Made by a program: the position numbers and the translations under genes. A stretch of DNA of 64,000 bases from Chromatiales bacterium (GTDB lineage: Bacteria; Pseudomonadota; Gammaproteobacteria; Steroidobacterales; GCA-2729495). The notes beneath the pieces are model-generated. The model was not told where the DNA came from and searched no databases. It saw nothing but the letters and a program-made list of their open reading frames with translations. The stretch is taken from NCBI GenBank assembly GCA_002729875.1, contig PBZD01000024.1, positions 60,476-124,475 of the forward strand, written 5' to 3'. This document shows, piece after piece, positions 63,516 to 64,000 of this stretch; positions within the stretch are counted from its first letter, which is position 1, and the number at the start of each line of letters is the position of its first letter.

Positions 63516-63824
63516 TTACGGCATGGGCGGCGCTGCTTGGTAACAGGCGAAGTCGTAGATGCCAGTGCCGTCGCGCAGAGGTGCGACCTCATTGACATAC
63601 TGTTCATCAGTGACAAAGCCCTGTAGGGCATCCATATCCGGGAATTGACTGATGATGACGACTTTGCCCTGCAGGGCGTCACCTTTCAGAACCTCATGTG
63701 CCGGTCCCCGCACGATGTATTCGCCACCGTGTGCATGCATGAGTTTTGCAGATTCTACCGCGTATTTTTTAAAGTTTTCATTTGGGTTTGTTACCTGACA
63801 GACGGCAACCAGGAAAGCGGGCAT
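63516..63824 (-). CDS. DUF1330 family protein
   Basis: A 102-residue protein of the ferredoxin-like alpha/beta-barrel type: AFLVAVCQVTNPNENFKKYA, HGGEYIVRGP, VVIISQFPDMDALQGF and the closing region around RDGTGIYDFACYQ match DUF1330 (related to NIPSNAP and EthD proteins). Function unknown. GGGAGA precedes the ATG. It lies just downstream of the partial transporter gene on the same strand. Confidence 0.88.
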   Translation of the reverse strand: MPAFLVAVCQVTNPNENFKKYAVESAKLMHAHGGEYIVRGPAHEVLKGDALQGKVVIISQFPDMDALQGFVTDEQYVNEVAPLRDGTGIYDFACYQAAPPMP

Positions 63825-63842
63825 AAATATTTCTCCCTTTTA

Positions 63843-64000
63843 TTAACGAATCTCGCCGATAAGACGGCGAATCGGGCGGACAAAAACCGCCAGCAGTAAT
63901 CCACTGCCGGCTGTGGTTAGCACAATTTGCCAATAGAGTGCCGGCATCGTGTCGACCGAGTCAGCACGAAATTCTCCGGCCAGGATACCGGCGATGATCA
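63843..64000 (-). CDS. Probable POT-family peptide transporter, C-terminal end (truncated by window edge)
   Basis: The minus-strand frame ending at the TAA at 63843-63845 is open to the window edge and encodes 51 residues: a periplasmic stretch (LAGEFRADSVDTMPALYWQ), one membrane helix (IVLTTAGSGLLLAVFV) and a basic tail (RPIRRLIGEIR). This resembles the C-terminus of proton-dependent oligopeptide transporters as I remember them, but the piece is short and other transporters could end the same way. Confidence 0.45.
   Translation of the reverse strand, partial: IIAGILAGEFRADSVDTMPALYWQIVLTTAGSGLLLAVFVRPIRRLIGEIR

Overview
The window comes from the chromosome of a gammaproteobacterium, around its replication origin. 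The evidence is synteny: rnpA-rpmH-dnaA-dnaN-recF-gyrB on one side, and mnmG, rsmG-parA-parB, a complete H+-type F1Fo ATP synthase operon (atpIBEFHAGDC), glmU and glmS on the other. Further support comes from glnA-ntrB-ntrC with a sigma54 promoter, secB-gpsA, glyQ-glyS-gmhB-plsC and crcB. Base composition is moderate and fairly even, coding density is high, and I see no rRNA, tRNA, insertion sequence, prophage or CRISPR array. The species cannot be named from the sequence alone.

Layout. 1-6600: end of a VanY-like peptidase gene, an unknown membrane protein, glutathione reductase, oligopeptidase A, exonuclease III and an HD-domain protein. 6797-10061: glmS and glmU (UDP-GlcNAc synthesis). 10062-10409: an intergenic palindromic repeat. 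10410-19551: the ATP synthase operon, then parB and parA. 19578-28736: rsmG, an AcuI-type reductase, an oligopeptide ABC transporter (oppABC-DF) and mnmG; the reductase and transporter lie between rsmG and mnmG, which are often neighbours. 28928-34480: accessory block with a membrane-anchored degenerate GGDEF protein, a three-gene cluster (CbiX-like lipoprotein, NosR-like FMN/4Fe-4S membrane protein, second CbiX-like lipoprotein) and a small membrane protein. 34545-44761: mnmE, yidC, rnpA, rpmH, the origin region, dnaA, dnaN, recF (containing a perfect parS) and gyrB. 44848-49191: plsC, gmhB, glyS, glyQ. 49561-54691: nitrogen regulation (glnA, a DUF4124 protein, ntrB, ntrC, an NTF2-like protein). 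54733-64000: class 1B pyrD, trmL, gpsA, secB, a rhodanese, envC, ctpA, a YibQ-type deacetylase, crcB, a broken DUF190 gene, a HIT protein, a thioesterase, a second copy of the palindromic repeat, a DUF1330 protein and the end of a probable peptide transporter.

How the parts work together. ParA/ParB and the parS site in recF form a chromosome segregation system beside the origin. DnaA, DnaN, RecF and GyrB are the usual origin-proximal replication genes. MnmE and MnmG jointly modify the tRNA wobble uridine. The sigma54 promoter and NtrC-type palindrome upstream of glnA match the NtrB/NtrC pair encoded just downstream.

The strongest candidate for something undescribed is the 30260-33680 cluster: two chelatase-fold proteins with lipoprotein signals, so predicted to sit outside the cytoplasm, flanking a membrane flavin/iron-sulfur electron-transfer protein. 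Second is the palindromic repeat, whose two copies share an identical 20-nt loop while their arms differ, partly by compensatory changes. No database search was possible; all family names rest on motif recognition.
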